Assembly: GCA_016707175.1 (NCBI GenBank) | Contig: JADJIB010000004.1 | Coordinates: forward strand, 372,001 to 436,000 | Direction: 5' to 3' | Length of the DNA stretch: 64,000 nucleotides | Source: Candidatus Phosphoribacter hodrii | Lineage (GTDB): Bacteria; Actinomycetota; Actinomycetes; Actinomycetales; Dermatophilaceae | Shown here: positions 1 through 9,132 of the stretch, in pieces | Layout: every line of letters begins with the position of its first letter | Position numbering within the stretch: the first letter of the stretch is position 1 | The notes under the pieces: model-generated | What the model was told of the DNA's origin: nothing | The model's database searches: none | The model's input: the letters and a program-made list of their open reading frames with translations, nothing else | Program-made: the position numbers and the translations under genes

Positions 1-1
1 C

Positions 2-466
2 CGCGGCCTGCAGACCCTCCCCGTGCGGGTGCGCGCCCAACAGGACAACGCCATCGCCCTCGCTGGCTGGCTCGCAGGTCACCCGGCCGTCGAGCGCGTC
101 CACTACCCGGGTATGCCGGGTGCGGACCCCGAGGGCCTGCTGGGTCGGCAGTTGGCCGGCCCCGGAGCCGTGTTGGCGATCGCGCTGCGCGGTGGCTTCG
201 ACGCGGCTGCCGACCTCGTCACGCGGACTCGGCTGGTGACCCACGCCGTGAGCCTCGGCGGAGTCGACAGCCTGCTGCAGCACCCCGCCAGCCTCACCCA
301 TCGCCCGGTCGCCGCCGAGGCCAAGCCGCACCCCAACGTCGTGCGGATCTCGGTCGGCTTGGAGGACGTCCGTGACGTCATCGCCGACTTCGACCAGGCC
401 CTGCGCGGGGTCGGGGAGCGTCGGTTGGTCGACGTTCTCAGCGGGGCGGACGCACTCGCCCGCTGA
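2..466 (+). CDS. C-terminal part of a Cys/Met-metabolism PLP enzyme (cystathionine gamma-synthase/lyase type), cut by window edge
   Basis: The reading frame is open from the first bases, so only the last 154 codons are present. The text RGLQTLP, then a VHYPG segment, SLGGVDSLLQHPAS and a final RISVGLED block are the C-terminal landmarks of the trans-sulfuration PLP family (cystathionine gamma-synthase, gamma-lyase, methionine gamma-lyase). The PLP lysine lies upstream of the window, so the exact reaction cannot be assigned. The stop codon overlaps the 3' end of the convergent fumarylacetoacetase gene by 29 bp, which leaves no room for a separate terminator. Confidence 0.85.
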   Translation, partial: RGLQTLPVRVRAQQDNAIALAGWLAGHPAVERVHYPGMPGADPEGLLGRQLAGPGAVLAIALRGGFDAAADLVTRTRLVTHAVSLGGVDSLLQHPASLTHRPVAAEAKPHPNVVRISVGLEDVRDVIADFDQALRGVGERRLVDVLSGADALAR

Positions 467-1679
467 CGTCACCGAGGTCGATCCGGGTGCCGTCCGGCCC
501 CGGTGCCCAGGCGGTGATGGCGACCTCGTCACCGTCCTGCAGGTAGCTGCGCGACGACCCGTCGGCCAACTCGAAAGGCTCCTGGCCACCCCAGGACAGC
601 TCAAGGAAGGACCCGCGCTGCCCCTTCTCGGGGCCGCTGATCGTGCCCGAGCCGAACAGGTCGCCGTCGCCCACGCTGGCACCGTTGACGGTCATGTGGG
701 CGAGCATCTGGGCGGGGGACCAATACATGTCGCGGTACTCCGGCCGGCTGACCACCTCGCCGTTGAGGCGCACCTCGAGGTGCACGTCCAACCCGAAGGC
801 GGCGCCACCCGAGCCCTGCACGCCGGTGCCGGTGCCGCGCAGGTAGGGCAGGACCTCGGGATCGGCCTCGTCCCGCGGCAGGTCGACCCGGGCGGACTGC
901 AGGGCCGCCATCGGGGTCACCCACGCCGAGATCGACGTGCAGAAGCTCTTGCCGAGGTAGGGGCCGAGCGGGACGTACTCCCACGCCTGGATGTCGCGGG
1001 CCGACCAGTCGTTGAGCAGGACGACCCCGAAGAGGTGCTCGCCGGCTTCGTCGACGCTGATCCGCTCGCCCATGCTGGTCGCCCCGCCGACGACGTAACC
1101 GAGCTCGGCCTCGATGTCGAGCCGGACGCTTGGGCCATAGACGGGCACCGGGTCCTGAGGCCCCTTGCGTTGGCCGCAGGGACGGTGGAAGGGGGTGCCG
1201 GACACGACCACCGTGCCGGAGCGGCCGTGGTAGCCGATGGGCAGGTGCTTCCAGTTGACCGGAAGGGCCGGTGAGTCGGGTCGGAAGATCATGCCGACGT
1301 TGCGCGCATGGTGGGCGCTGGCGTAGTAGTCGACGTAGTCACCGACGGTGATCGGCAGGTGCAGGGTCACCGCGTCCAGCGGGAGCAGGTGTGGCTGCAC
1401 AGCGTGCTGGTAGGCCGCATCGTTGAGCACCTGAGTCAGCCAGGCGCGCCCCGCGGCCCACGCCGTCGTGCCCTGCCCGAGGAACGCGTTGAGCGAGGGC
1501 GTCGCCCAAGCGGCTCCCGCGGCATACCCCGTCGCGGCCGCGGCGCGCGCGGCGTCCAGGACGAGGTCGCCGATGCGGACCCCGACGCGCGGGGCTGGGT
1601 CAGCGACCGTGGAGAAGACTCCGTAGGGGAGGTGGGCAAGCCCGAAGGGGTGGTCGGCGGGGAGGTCCAGCCAGGTCAT
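438..1679 (-). CDS. fahA: Fumarylacetoacetase
   Basis: This 413-residue protein hydrolyses fumarylacetoacetate to fumarate and acetoacetate, the last step of tyrosine/homogentisate breakdown. The N-terminal SH3-like domain is followed by the catalytic block DYVDYYASAHHARNVG (about residues 114-129), which contains the general-base histidine, and by the metal-ligand segments EAELGYVVG and LLNDWSARDIQ. The ATG at 1679 is chosen because its A overlaps the TGA of the preceding gene (ATGA), a typical coupled start; the frame also extends 29 codons upstream, but that extension lies inside the other gene. Other tyrosine-degradation genes are not in view. Confidence 0.93.
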   Translation of the reverse strand: MTWLDLPADHPFGLAHLPYGVFSTVADPAPRVGVRIGDLVLDAARAAAATGYAAGAAWATPSLNAFLGQGTTAWAAGRAWLTQVLNDAAYQHAVQPHLLPLDAVTLHLPITVGDYVDYYASAHHARNVGMIFRPDSPALPVNWKHLPIGYHGRSGTVVVSGTPFHRPCGQRKGPQDPVPVYGPSVRLDIEAELGYVVGGATSMGERISVDEAGEHLFGVVLLNDWSARDIQAWEYVPLGPYLGKSFCTSISAWVTPMAALQSARVDLPRDEADPEVLPYLRGTGTGVQGSGGAAFGLDVHLEVRLNGEVVSRPEYRDMYWSPAQMLAHMTVNGASVGDGDLFGSGTISGPEKGQRGSFLELSWGGQEPFELADGSSRSYLQDGDEVAITAWAPGPDGTRIDLGDVSGRVRPPR

Positions 1680-2518
1680 TGGTGCTCCTTGTCGATGAGA
1701 CGCAACGCCGCAAGCTCGCCGAGCGGGTCCGCGACGGTGCAGCATCCGTATGCCGTGAACGCGCACCGCACGCGACTGGCCGCGTCGGTGCCGAGTGCGG
1801 TGAGCAGGTCGACAAGCGGGGCAGCGTCGCGCTCGCCCAGCAACTCGGCTACCTCGGGTTCGGGCACGCCCTCGGCGGTCGCGTGCACCGCTGCGAGCAC
1901 GTTGAGCAGGCCGTGCTGGGGGCCGCCATCGGGGCCCGGGTGGTCGGCTCGCAGCACGTGGTGCAGGCCGCCGGTGAGCTTGAACGGCAGGTCGCGCTCA
2001 CGGCAGGCGGCAAAGAAGCGGGCCAACTCGACCTCGTCGGGCCAGGCCCAGACCTCGGTGGCACCCGTGCGGAACTTCGCCTGGACCAACGGTTCGCGAC
2101 CGGTCCGCAGGGCAACAGCGGCGACGGCGTCGATCGCGGCGGTGAACCCGTCGCGAGGGATCTCGACCGTGAGCGCTACCCCGAGGTCCAGCAGGCTCTC
2201 CCACTCGGCCCCGGCTCCGACCTCGACGCCGGCGACCTCGACGGTGCTGCCGGCAAGGGCGGCGGCTGCGGCGCGGACCGGCTCGACCGGCATACCGGGG
2301 CGGGCGATCAGGCCGACGCGAAGGTGCGCTCCGCCAGCGAGCGCGAGGACCTCCGCAGCCGCTGTCGCGGGGACGAGCAACGGCCCCACGAACTCGCGGT
2401 ATGCCGTGCGCGCCAGATGCTCAGCGACGGCGCGCGGGAGGGGAGCCAGGCCGGGCGGGAAGACCGCGGCGTCGTCGACCAGCCGCTCGATCAGTGCTCG
2501 CGGCAGCCGGGATCCCAT
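1676..2518 (-). CDS. Conserved protein of unknown function coupled to fahA
   Basis: This 280-residue protein has no domain I can name. It is soluble, Ala/Leu rich, with no signal peptide or membrane segment. Recognisable blocks are DDAAVFPPGLAPL near the N-terminus, VEIPRDG in the middle, FKLTGGLHH and CAFTAYGCCTVADPL near the end. The stop codon overlaps the fahA start by four bases, so the two are almost certainly co-translated; a role alongside homogentisate-pathway chemistry is inferred from that alone. The ATG at 2518 is preferred over the upstream in-frame ATG at 2602, because conserved-looking sequence begins here. Confidence 0.7.
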   Translation of the reverse strand: MGSRLPRALIERLVDDAAVFPPGLAPLPRAVAEHLARTAYREFVGPLLVPATAAAEVLALAGGAHLRVGLIARPGMPVEPVRAAAAALAGSTVEVAGVEVGAGAEWESLLDLGVALTVEIPRDGFTAAIDAVAAVALRTGREPLVQAKFRTGATEVWAWPDEVELARFFAACRERDLPFKLTGGLHHVLRADHPGPDGGPQHGLLNVLAAVHATAEGVPEPEVAELLGERDAAPLVDLLTALGTDAASRVRCAFTAYGCCTVADPLGELAALRLIDKEHQ

Positions 2519-2641
2519 GTTTGGCAGGCTAGCCCACCAGGCCGGGCCGACAGCGGCCCGCGGGTCGCTGCCAACCACGGGAAACCTGCGCAGGTTGCGC
2601 ACCCCCGAGTCCGCCGGCTCGGGGAGATAGCGTCACCTGTC

Positions 2642-3301
2642 GTGATGAACTCCACCGGCATGTTCGGCCCCGACAGCCCCCGAGGTGCACGCCTGGGCTG
2701 GTCGGGCGTGATCGGCGCCGTGACCTTCGCCGTCGCGTCGGCGCGGCTGGGTCCCGCGGTCGCCGCCGTCCTCGGCTGGATCCTCGGTGCTGGAGCGTTC
2801 GTCCTCTGGACCCTCGTGGTCGTTGGGCGTCTGGATGGGCCCGGCGCCGAGTCCCACGCCACCCGTGAGGACTCGACCCGTGTCGTCAGTGACCTCATCC
2901 TCATCGGGGGAAGCATCGCCAGTCTCGGCGGTGTCGGCGTCCTGCTCGCCACGCACCGCGGGGAGGGCGGGGCGCCCTGGCAGGCGGTGCTCGGGGTGCT
3001 GTGCGTCGCGGTGTCCTGGGTGCTCGTCCACACGGTCTACCTGCTGAGGTATGCCGCGCTGTACTACGCCCAGACGCCTCGAGGGATCGACTTCAACCAG
3101 ACCGAGCCGCCGGACTATCACGACTTCGCCTACCTCGCCTTCACCCTCGGCATGACGTATCAGGTGTCCGATACCGCGATCAGCAGCTCCGTCTTCCGGC
3201 GGACCGTGCTGCGCCACACCCTGCTGTCCTACGTCTTCGGCTCGGTGATCCTCGCCACCACCATCAACCTCGTCGTCCAATTGGCCAGTCCGACAGGGTG
3301 A
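2642..3301 (+). CDS. DUF1345 family membrane protein
   Basis: This 219-residue integral membrane protein has about five hydrophobic segments and the DUF1345 hallmark PPDYHDFAYLAFTLGMTYQ ending in VSDT near residue 160. Its function is unknown in the family. A -10-like TAGCGT (2628-2633) lies eight bases before the GTG at 2642, followed at once by an ATG at 2645; this fits a leaderless transcript starting at or near the GTG. The same frame remains open far upstream across the minus-strand genes, but that part is antisense shadow. The gene is divergent from the fahA pair. Confidence 0.8.
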   Translation: MMNSTGMFGPDSPRGARLGWSGVIGAVTFAVASARLGPAVAAVLGWILGAGAFVLWTLVVVGRLDGPGAESHATREDSTRVVSDLILIGGSIASLGGVGVLLATHRGEGGAPWQAVLGVLCVAVSWVLVHTVYLLRYAALYYAQTPRGIDFNQTEPPDYHDFAYLAFTLGMTYQVSDTAISSSVFRRTVLRHTLLSYVFGSVILATTINLVVQLASPTG

Positions 3302-3357
3302 TTCGAGGCGTCTGTGGGGCGCCAAAATGGGGCATTCCCGGCGTCCCCCCGTGCGCC

Positions 3358-3363
3358 TACACT
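3358..3363 (+). promoter_or_regulatory. -10 element of leaderless clpS promoter
   Basis: TACACT ends seven bases before the GTG start of clpS, so transcription would begin at the start codon. Confidence 0.5.
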
Positions 3364-3370
3364 GTCACCC

Positions 3371-3661
3371 GTGTCAACGGCACCAGTCAAAGAACCCGAG
3401 GTGATCTCGCTTGAGGCCTCGGAGTTGGCGCTTCCCTGGATCACGCTGGTCTGGAACGACCCGGTCAACCTCATGTCGTACGTGGTCTACGTCTTCGAGA
3501 CCTATTTCGGCTACCCGCGGGCCAAGGCCGAGAGGCTGATGATGGACGTGCACACCTTGGGGAAGGCGGTCGTCTCCCTGGGCACGCGCGAGGCGATGGA
3601 GACCGACTGCATGGCCATGCAGGGCTTCGGCCTCTGGGCGACCTTCGAAAAGAACCAGTAA
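3371..3661 (+). CDS. clpS: ClpS, ATP-dependent Clp protease adaptor
   Basis: ClpS delivers N-degron substrates to ClpAP/ClpCP. The 96-residue product has the family core: WNDPVNLMSYVVYVF (about 27-41), then MMDVHTLGKAVV (57-68), which line the N-degron pocket. The short variable N-terminus is normal. The GTG at 3371 is selected because a -10 hexamer lies seven bases upstream and because homology starts shortly after; an in-frame ATG at 3314 has no such support. The TAA stop overlaps the ATG of the following DUF2017 gene (TAATG), which gives translational coupling. Confidence 0.92.
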   Translation: MSTAPVKEPEVISLEASELALPWITLVWNDPVNLMSYVVYVFETYFGYPRAKAERLMMDVHTLGKAVVSLGTREAMETDCMAMQGFGLWATFEKNQ

Positions 3662-4275
3662 TGGCCCGCGCGTTTCGGCGCCGCGGCGCCCGCATGGTCG
3701 CCCGGCTGGATCGCAACGAGCGCGAGGTCATTGCGAGCCTCATGGAGCAGACCCGGTCGCTGCTGGCTCCCGACGTTCCCTCGACCGGAGACGCCTTCAC
3801 CGACCTGATGGCGTCCTTGGAGTCGGGGGCGACCGCCCCGGAGGGCCTGCCTCGGGGGACCGACCCGGGCGATCGAGACCCCGCGCTGGCCAGGTTATTG
3901 CCCGATGCACATCGGGGGGACCCTGCGGTGGCAGCGGAGTTTCGCCGGCTCACCGAGCAGGACCTTCGGCGGCGCAAGAGCGACGCGCTGACAGCATCGA
4001 TCGACGCCTTGCGTGCCGAGGCGGATCGCGACCGGCTGAGCCTGGAGCCCGCGACCGCACAGTCGTTCCTCATCGCTCTCACCGACACCAGACTGCTCAT
4101 GGGCGAGCGACTGGGGCTGCGCACCGAGGAGGACGTCGACGCGTGGGAGGCACGGGTCGAGGCCGACCCGGATGATCCGTTGGCTTATGCGGCAGCCCTC
4201 TACGACTTCCTCACCTGGCTTCAGGACGGACTCGTCGGAGCCCTCATGGGCCGCCGGGCCTTCCCCGATGCGTGA
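3661..4275 (+). CDS. DUF2017 family protein
   Basis: This 204-residue soluble, charged, largely helical protein matches the DUF2017 family, which in actinobacteria sits directly after clpS. Visible blocks are LDRNEREVIASLMEQ near the N-terminus, RRLTEQDLRRRK in the middle and LAYAAALYDFLTWLQDGLV at the end. No catalytic motif is evident. The start overlaps the clpS stop by one base. Conserved adjacency suggests a link to regulated proteolysis, but the family has no established role that I know of. Confidence 0.85.
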   Translation: MARAFRRRGARMVARLDRNEREVIASLMEQTRSLLAPDVPSTGDAFTDLMASLESGATAPEGLPRGTDPGDRDPALARLLPDAHRGDPAVAAEFRRLTEQDLRRRKSDALTASIDALRAEADRDRLSLEPATAQSFLIALTDTRLLMGERLGLRTEEDVDAWEARVEADPDDPLAYAAALYDFLTWLQDGLVGALMGRRAFPDA

Positions 4276-4397
4276 CCGACAAGTGACCGACGCATGAAGG
4301 GAACGTGACGGAGGCCTGAACGTGGACGGCACCGAGGTGGAGGACGATGTGACCGAGGTGACCGACCCACGATTGTGGGACAGGCGGCATACCTCCT

Positions 4398-4403
4398 TAT
4401 CCT
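4398..4403 (+). promoter_or_regulatory. -10 element of leaderless murI promoter
   Basis: TATCCT ends seven bases before the GTG start of murI. A GTATGCCG copy in minus orientation lies just upstream (4385-4392). Confidence 0.5.
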
Positions 4404-4410
4404 GAGTGCC

Positions 4411-5220
4411 GTGGGCGATGCGCCAATCGGGATCTTCGACTCGGGTTACGGCGGATTGACCGTTGCCCGAGCGGTCCTGGACCAACTGCCGCACGAGTCC
4501 ATCGTCTACTTCGGTGACACGGCCCGCACGCCCTACGGCCCGCGGCCGATCGGGCAGGTGCGCGAGTTCGCGTTGGAGTGCCTCGACCACCTTGTTGACC
4601 GTGGGGTCAAGGCCTTGGTCATCGCGTGCAACACCGCCAGCGCCGCGATGCTGCACGATGCTCGCGAGCGCTATGACGTGCCGGTCATCGAGGTGATCCG
4701 GCCGGCGGTCCGCCGGGCGGCCGCAGCGACTCGCACCAACCGGGTGGGTGTCATCTCGACCATGGGAACCCATGCCAGCCGCGCCTACCCCGACACTTTC
4801 GCGGCCGCGCCGCACATCGAGGTGACGTCGCAGCCGTGTCCGCGGTTCGTCGAGTTCGTTGAGAATGGCGTGACCGGTGGCGATGAATTGTTAGCCGTCG
4901 CAAGGGAATACCTAGCGCCGTTGCAGGAAGCCGAGGTCGACACCCTCATCCTCGGGTGCACCCACTACCCCCTGCTCACCGGCGTGATCTCCTACGTCAT
5001 GGGCGATCTGGTCACGCTCGTTTCGTCGGCCGAGGAGACGGCCAAGGATGTTTACCGAGTGCTGGCCGACGGCGGCGCGCTGCGCCCCGACGGGTTGCCA
5101 GCGCCGCGACACGAGTTCGTCACGACGGGTGATCCGCAGACCTTCAGCCGACTGGCCCGGCGGTTCCTTGGACCGGAGGCGGCGATCGAGTCGCGCCGGG
5201 AGGCGGTCGCGCCGGGATGA
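4411..5220 (+). CDS. murI: Glutamate racemase
   Basis: MurI interconverts L- and D-glutamate for peptidoglycan synthesis. The 269-residue protein shows the N-terminal [13 protein letters not shown], the first catalytic cysteine in IACNTASA (Cys73) and the second in LGCTHYPLL (Cys183, followed by His185). Length and motif spacing are normal. The GTG at 4411 is preferred over the in-frame ATG at 4375, because the family begins here and a -10 hexamer ends seven bases before it. The last codons overlap the next gene (ATGA), so murI and the MBL hydrolase are translationally coupled. Confidence 0.95.
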   Translation: MGDAPIGIFDSGYGGLTVARAVLDQLPHESIVYFGDTARTPYGPRPIGQVREFALECLDHLVDRGVKALVIACNTASAAMLHDARERYDVPVIEVIRPAVRRAAAATRTNRVGVISTMGTHASRAYPDTFAAAPHIEVTSQPCPRFVEFVENGVTGGDELLAVAREYLAPLQEAEVDTLILGCTHYPLLTGVISYVMGDLVTLVSSAEETAKDVYRVLADGGALRPDGLPAPRHEFVTTGDPQTFSRLARRFLGPEAAIESRREAVAPG

Positions 5221-6002
5221 GCGCAGAGACCTCACCACGGATGCGCGTCACGATCGTCGGGTGCTCGGGGTCCTTCCCCGGGCCGCAGTCGCCGGCCTCG
5301 TGCTACCTCGTCCAGGCCGAGCACGAAGGCCGGACATGGAGCATGGTGCTCGACCTGGGCAGTGGGGCCCTCGGGCCGTTGCAGCGTTACCTCGACCCCA
5401 CGACCCTGGATGCCGTCGTCCTCAGCCACCTGCACGCCGACCACTTCCTGGACCTGTGTGGGCTCTATGTCATGCAGCGCTACCACCCGCGAGGCTTCCG
5501 CGGACCCGTGCCGGTGTGGGGTCCGGCCGGTACGCCACAACGGGTCGGGCTCGCCTATTACGGGCATGACGGCACCGAGGTGTCGGAGTTCTCCTTCACC
5601 CGCGTCGTCGACCGAGCGACCTTCCGTATCGGCCCGTTCTCGGTCACGGCACGTCAGGTCAACCACCCCGTCGAGGCCTACGGCTATCGGGTCGAGTGCG
5701 CAGGCCAGGTGCTGGTGTTCAGTGGCGACACCGACATGTGCGACGCGCTGATCGAACTCGCCGCCGATGCCGACCTGCTCCTTGCCGATACCGCCTTCGT
5801 TGACGGCCGCGATGATGAGCGCAACATCCACATGACCGGCTCACGAGTCGCGCAGGTCGCCCTCGCCGCCGGAGGCGTCAAGCGGATCATGCTCACGCAC
5901 CTGCCGTCCTGGAACGACCCGGAGGTATGCCGCGCCCAGGCCGCCGCGGTGTGGCCCGGACAGGTCGAGGTCGCTGCCCCCGGCCTGGTCATCGACCTCT
6001 GA
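5217..6002 (+). CDS. Metallo-beta-lactamase-fold hydrolase (RNase Z / phosphodiesterase-like)
   Basis: This 261-residue cytoplasmic MBL-fold protein has the zinc-binding signature [10 protein letters not shown] (His71, His73, Asp75, His76), a further histidine in [11 protein letters not shown], the FSGDTD aspartate and the final histidine in LTHLPSW. This arrangement fits the RNase Z/cyclic-nucleotide phosphodiesterase branch, but the exo-arm of true RNase Z is absent. Its fixed place between murI and rph in actinobacteria is known; the substrate is not. It overlaps murI by four bases. Confidence 0.88.
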   Translation: MSAETSPRMRVTIVGCSGSFPGPQSPASCYLVQAEHEGRTWSMVLDLGSGALGPLQRYLDPTTLDAVVLSHLHADHFLDLCGLYVMQRYHPRGFRGPVPVWGPAGTPQRVGLAYYGHDGTEVSEFSFTRVVDRATFRIGPFSVTARQVNHPVEAYGYRVECAGQVLVFSGDTDMCDALIELAADADLLLADTAFVDGRDDERNIHMTGSRVAQVALAAGGVKRIMLTHLPSWNDPEVCRAQAAAVWPGQVEVAAPGLVIDL

Positions 6003-6065
6003 CGGTCGACGCGCCCACTCGATCACCGGTCGGGACGCGCGGCGGGGGAGCACGGCATACCTGCG

Positions 6066-6071
6066 TAGTCT
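6066..6071 (+). promoter_or_regulatory. -10 element of leaderless rph promoter
   Basis: TAGTCT ends seven bases before the GTG of rph. A GTATGCCG copy (minus orientation, 6053-6060) sits directly upstream, in the -35/spacer region. Confidence 0.55.
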
Positions 6072-6078
6072 GTCCGCC

Positions 6079-6831
6079 GTGAGCAACGCAACCCGCCATG
6101 ACGGCCGCGCCCAGGACCAGACCCGCGAGGTGCGCATCACGCGCAACTGGCTCGACCACGCCGAGGGGTCGGTGCTCGTCGAGTTCGGACGGACCCGCGT
6201 GCTGTGCGCGGCGTCGTTCACCGAAGGGGTTCCGCGCTGGCTCAAGGGGCAGGGCAAGGGCTGGGTGACGGCGGAGTACGCCATGCTGCCGCGCTCGACC
6301 AACACCCGTTCGGACCGGGAGTCGGTCAAGGGCAAGATCGGTGGCCGCACCCACGAGATCAGCCGGCTCGTCGGCCGCTCGCTGCGCGCCGTCATCGACA
6401 TGAAGGCCTTGGGCGAGAACACGATCGTGCTCGACTGCGACGTCTTGCAGGCCGACGGCGGCACCCGCACTGCCGCGATCACCGGGGCCTGGGTGGCCTT
6501 GGCCGACGCGGTCGCCGATGCCAAGGCTCGGGGGCTCATCAAGCCTGACGCCGCGCCCCTCACCGGATCGGTGGCCGCGGTGTCCGTCGGTGTCGTCGGC
6601 GGCCTCCCGGTGATCGACCTGGACTACCCCGAGGACTCCACGGCCGAGACCGACATGAACGTCGTCATGACCGGCGACGGGCGCTTCGTCGAGGTCCAGG
6701 GGACCGCCGAGGGGGAGCCCTTCGACCGGGCGTTGCTGGGGCAACTGCTCGACCTCGCGACCAAGGGCTGTGCCGACCTCACGGCCGCGCAACACGCGGC
6801 GCTCGCCGCCGACCCGCGCTCGCGCGCCTGA
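6079..6831 (+). CDS. rph: Ribonuclease PH
   Basis: RNase PH is a phosphorolytic 3'-5' exoribonuclease that trims tRNA 3' ends and forms a hexameric ring. The 250-residue protein has the expected RNase PH blocks: EGSVLVEFG, the arginine-rich [16 protein letters not shown] region near residues 75-90, [10 protein letters not shown], and the C-terminal [20 protein letters not shown] active-site stretch. Its length is typical. The GTG start is supported by a -10 hexamer seven bases upstream. It is followed after 19 bases by rdgB, so the two probably form one unit. Confidence 0.95.
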   Translation: MSNATRHDGRAQDQTREVRITRNWLDHAEGSVLVEFGRTRVLCAASFTEGVPRWLKGQGKGWVTAEYAMLPRSTNTRSDRESVKGKIGGRTHEISRLVGRSLRAVIDMKALGENTIVLDCDVLQADGGTRTAAITGAWVALADAVADAKARGLIKPDAAPLTGSVAAVSVGVVGGLPVIDLDYPEDSTAETDMNVVMTGDGRFVEVQGTAEGEPFDRALLGQLLDLATKGCADLTAAQHAALAADPRSRA

Positions 6832-6850
6832 ACCCGACCAGGGGTATGCC

Positions 6851-7465
6851 GTGACCCGCCGCCTCGTCCTGGCCACCCGCAACGCCCACAAGGTTGGTGA
6901 ACTTCGCGAGATCCTCGCCGACGTGCTCGCCGACCTCGACCTGCAGATCGTCGGGCTCGCCGATTTCCCGGAAGTTGCCGACGTCGTCGAGGACGGCGTG
7001 ACCTTCGCCGAGAACGCCCTGCTCAAGGCCCGCGCTGTCGCTGCGGCCACCGGCCTGCCCGCGCTGGCCGACGACTCCGGTCTGGCCGTCGACGTCCTCG
7101 GGGGTGCTCCGGGCATTTTCTCGGCGCGGTGGTCGGGACGGCACGGCGACGATCTGGCCAACCTGGAGTTGCTGCTGGCCCAGGTGTCCGACGTCCGGGA
7201 CGAGCACCGCGGCGCGGGCTTCGTCTGTGCGGCGGCGATCGCGCTGCCGGACGGCCGGGCGCACGTCGAGGAGGGCGTCTTCCGGGGGACGTTGACCCGA
7301 GAACCCCGCGGCAGCAATGGCTTCGGCTATGACCCGATCCTGCTCGTCGAGGGTGACGTGCGGACGTCGGCCGAGCTTTCGCCCGCTGAGAAGAACGCGA
7401 TGTCACACCGCGGTAAGGCTTTTCGGGCTCTGGCGGAGCATCTGGGAGGGATGCTGGAGGCGTGA
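6851..7465 (+). CDS. rdgB: XTP/dITP diphosphatase (RdgB/HAM1)
   Basis: RdgB removes non-canonical purine nucleoside triphosphates (ITP, XTP) and so prevents their incorporation into DNA. The 204-residue protein carries the family signatures LATRNAHKVGELREIL at the N-terminus, FAENALLKARA, LADDSGLAVD with metal-binding acids, SNGFGYDP and MSHRGKAF. The GTG at 6851 directly abuts a GTATGCCG copy: the final G of the octamer is the first base of the start codon. The GTG of the following gene overlaps the rdgB stop (GTGA). Confidence 0.95.
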   Translation: MTRRLVLATRNAHKVGELREILADVLADLDLQIVGLADFPEVADVVEDGVTFAENALLKARAVAAATGLPALADDSGLAVDVLGGAPGIFSARWSGRHGDDLANLELLLAQVSDVRDEHRGAGFVCAAAIALPDGRAHVEEGVFRGTLTREPRGSNGFGYDPILLVEGDVRTSAELSPAEKNAMSHRGKAFRALAEHLGGMLEA

Positions 7466-9099
7466 CCTCCGAACAGCCCGGCCAAAGCGGGCCTCAGGGC
7501 GTGCTGCCAGTGCCCGCCTGGGACGCCCCCGACCCGTCCGAGCCGCCCGGCGACCCGTTCGGTCCGGGTGGGTGGGCGGTCGGCAACCTGGGGTATGCCG
7601 TCGACGGCCTGGTCGCCGGAGCGACCGGGCTGCTCGTCGCTGAGGCGCTCGATGTCGCGTTCACCCTCGGGGGGTGGGTGAGCGGAAACTCCTCGGGACG
7701 GTCCCCGATCCTGGCCGTGGGCGCCGCGTTCGTCGACCTCACGCCCGCGTGGCTCAAGGAGTGGGCCGTCGCCAGTTTCGGCACTGGCGACAAGGCCGTC
7801 CTGTTCGCCGGCATGGCGATCGTCCTGGCCGTCCTCTTCGTGGCCATCGGGCTGGTCGCGCGCACGCGGCATACCCTCGCGACCGCCCTCGTCGGGGTGC
7901 TGGGCGTGCTGGCCCTGGTCGCCCAACTCACGCGCGCCGGAGCCTCGCCCACCGACCCGATCCCGCTGGTCGGCGGCTTGGCCGTGACCCTCTGGATGTT
8001 GCCGCGGTTGGTTGCCCGCACCGCGATTGAGGGGCCCAGCCGCAGAGAGGCCCTCGGCCTGGCCGGCGCCGCAGCCGGTGTCGCGCTGGCGACCGCGGTG
8101 CGCGGGTCCGGCGGTGTCATCGCCGCCAACGCGAGCGCGTCACGAGCGGCCGCCGTCCCCGTGCCCTCCGGTCTGCCGATTCCGGCGGCTGCGGGGGCCG
8201 AGATCGGGGTCGGTGGGGTCGGCCCGTGGGCGGTGTCGAACGCCGACTTCTACCGGATCGACACCGCGTTGACCGTCCCGCGGTTGACGGCCGAAGCCTG
8301 GTCGTTGCGGGTCTGGGGTGAGGTTGAGCGTGAGGTGACGCTGACCTGGGCGCAACTGGTGGGCAAGCCGCTCATCCAGCGCTACGTCACCCTCGCGTGC
8401 GTCTCGAACGAGGTCGGTGGCCATCTCGTCGGCAATGCCCTCTGGACCGGGTGGCCGGTGCGCGAACTGCTGCGCGAGGCCGGCGCCAAGGCGGGCGCCG
8501 ACATGGTCCTCTCGCGCAGTATCGACGGCTGGACCGCCGGGACACCGCTGTCGGCGCTCACCGATGACCGCGACGCTCTGCTCGCCGTCGCGATGAATGG
8601 AGTGGCGCTGCCGTTCGAGCACGGCTTCCCCGTGCGTCTGGTCGTCCCGGGCCTCTATGGCTACGTGTCGGCCACCAAGTGGGTGACCGACCTCAAAGTC
8701 ACCCGGTTCGCCGACGACATGGGCTACTGGACGCCGCGAGGCTGGTCTGCCCTCGGGCCAGTCAAGACCGCCTCGCGCATCGACGTCCCGCGCTCGGGGG
8801 CTCGCCTGCCTGCCGGTCGGGTCGCGGTGGCTGGCGTCGCGTGGGCCATGCATCGCGGCATCCAGGCGGTGCAGGTGCAGGTCGACGGCGGCCCGTGGGC
8901 CGACGCGCGACTGGCCACCGAACCGACCGTCGACTCATGGCGGCAGTGGGTGTTCGAGTGGGACGCCGGGCCCGGATCGCATGTCCTCACGGTCCGAGCC
9001 CGCGACGGGGCGGGGGAGTGGCAGACCGCCGTGCAGACCACATCCGACCCGGACGGAGCGACCGGCCACCACTCGGTGACGGTGGCGGTGGCGGGCTGA
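7462..9099 (+). CDS. Membrane-anchored molybdopterin oxidoreductase (sulfite-oxidase fold)
   Basis: This 545-residue protein has an N-terminal half with about four transmembrane helices and an Ala-rich linker. A sulfite-oxidase-type molybdopterin domain follows (about 275-430) and then a Mo-co dimerisation-like beta domain. The predicted molybdenum-ligand cysteine is Cys313 in LACVSNEVGG. The catalytic domain would face the cell exterior. The family (YedY/SUOX-like) includes methionine-sulfoxide and sulfite enzymes; the substrate here cannot be read from sequence. No Tat signal of classical form is visible, because the domain is tethered by the helices. It overlaps rdgB by four bases. Confidence 0.85.
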   Translation: MTSEQPGQSGPQGVLPVPAWDAPDPSEPPGDPFGPGGWAVGNLGYAVDGLVAGATGLLVAEALDVAFTLGGWVSGNSSGRSPILAVGAAFVDLTPAWLKEWAVASFGTGDKAVLFAGMAIVLAVLFVAIGLVARTRHTLATALVGVLGVLALVAQLTRAGASPTDPIPLVGGLAVTLWMLPRLVARTAIEGPSRREALGLAGAAAGVALATAVRGSGGVIAANASASRAAAVPVPSGLPIPAAAGAEIGVGGVGPWAVSNADFYRIDTALTVPRLTAEAWSLRVWGEVEREVTLTWAQLVGKPLIQRYVTLACVSNEVGGHLVGNALWTGWPVRELLREAGAKAGADMVLSRSIDGWTAGTPLSALTDDRDALLAVAMNGVALPFEHGFPVRLVVPGLYGYVSATKWVTDLKVTRFADDMGYWTPRGWSALGPVKTASRIDVPRSGARLPAGRVAVAGVAWAMHRGIQAVQVQVDGGPWADARLATEPTVDSWRQWVFEWDAGPGSHVLTVRARDGAGEWQTAVQTTSDPDGATGHHSVTVAVAG

Positions 9100-9117
9100 G
9101 ACGAGCGCGGGCTTGGC

Positions 9118-9123
9118 TAGAGT
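9118..9123 (+). promoter_or_regulatory. -10 element of tRNA-Leu promoter
   Basis: TAGAGT lies nine bases before the mature tRNA 5' end, in the gap after the oxidoreductase gene. Confidence 0.45.
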
Positions 9124-9132
9124 TGGCGCCGC

